Shown here one piece after another: positions 41,422-41,540 of a stretch of 41,540 nucleotides of DNA. Origin of the DNA: Lacunisphaera sp. (GTDB lineage: Bacteria > Verrucomicrobiota > Verrucomicrobiia > Opitutales > Opitutaceae); contig SIBQ01000021.1 in NCBI GenBank assembly GCA_009695095.1, positions 1-41,540 of the forward strand, in the 5' to 3' direction. Positions within the stretch are counted from its first letter, which is position 1, and the number at the start of each line of letters is the position of its first letter. The notes under the pieces are model-generated. The model was not told where the DNA came from and searched no databases. It saw only the letters and a program-made list of their open reading frames with translations. A program made the translations under genes and the position numbers.

Positions 41422-41540
41422 TTCTTACAATCAGTGAGTTACGCGCCGGCTACCCCTCAGCCAACCGCCATCTTTTCCCCCGCTTTTCTTTCCGTTCGCT
41501 GTCTCTACCCCTCATGACGACTACCCCAGAGCTCCTTCCT
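41422..41540 (+). other. Right edge; possible start of an ORF
   Basis: After the tRNA the sequence is pyrimidine-rich. An ATG at 41514 opens a frame (MTTTPELLP) cut by the window end after nine codons, too short to identify. tRNA 3' ends are common integration sites, but nothing here shows an integrase. Confidence 0.25.

Noticed and set aside
41422-41540. Integrase gene of an element inserted at tRNA-Val
   Set aside because: Only nine codons are visible and no duplicated tRNA 3' end was found in the window.
1-41540. CRISPR array or transposase-bearing insertion sequence
   Set aside because: No regularly spaced identical repeats and no transposase motifs were found; the repeats seen are short non-coding elements.

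Overview
The window is high-GC (roughly 63-66%), densely coded DNA from a Gram-negative bacterium. An outer membrane is implied by two TonB-dependent receptors, KdsB, an Mla-type lipid transport operon and lipoproteins. LL-diaminopimelate aminotransferase, receptors that start their mature chain with a 'LERFxVT'-type motif, and intergenic repeats of the 'ACCACGGATGAACACC' kind suggest Verrucomicrobiota, most likely Opitutaceae. That placement is inference from gene content, not a search.

Layout. 1-3500: pyrimidine-nucleoside phosphorylase, a sulfite-oxidase-like enzyme, a membrane protein and a CBS-pair protein. 3463-3882: a decayed DUF4097-like gene. 3970-8525: TatD nuclease, HPr, KdsB, CarA and lysine 2,3-aminomutase. 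8789-13898: two divergent TonB receptors whose shared intergenic region carries a TPP (THI-box) riboswitch reading into the rightward one, which marks it as a probable thiamine or precursor importer. 14036-15922: a TPR-like + SLOG-like + class III nucleotidyl cyclase gene split by one in-frame TGA, with a decayed gene upstream. 16338-19132: a paired M16 peptidase operon. 19262-23111: RecD2, DUF1304, DUF2721 and a HAD hydrolase. 23209-26729: mlaE-mlaF-mlaD plus a PqiC-like lipoprotein. 26730-28680: an AT-richer insert with a frameshifted response regulator, a mini-ORF and an orphan lipoprotein, closed by a diverged second copy of the lipoprotein gene's 3' end. 28682-41187: DapL, PanC, PanE, an OPT transporter fused to DUF805 with its probable former C-terminus left behind, a FAH-family hydrolase, a CHAD protein, full-length GcvP, endonuclease III and a small membrane protein. 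41345-41421: tRNA-Val(CAC).

Most genes are housekeeping. The points of interest are the riboswitch-controlled TonB receptor, the split SLOG-cyclase signalling gene, and two loci (PqiC-like gene, OPT) where a diverged second copy of a gene's tail marks a rearrangement junction. Several families of small dispersed repeats have also supplied start codons, a ribosome-binding site or part of a signal peptide to neighbouring genes. Three broken genes can each be restored by adding one base to a short G or C run, so assembly error must be separated from true decay.
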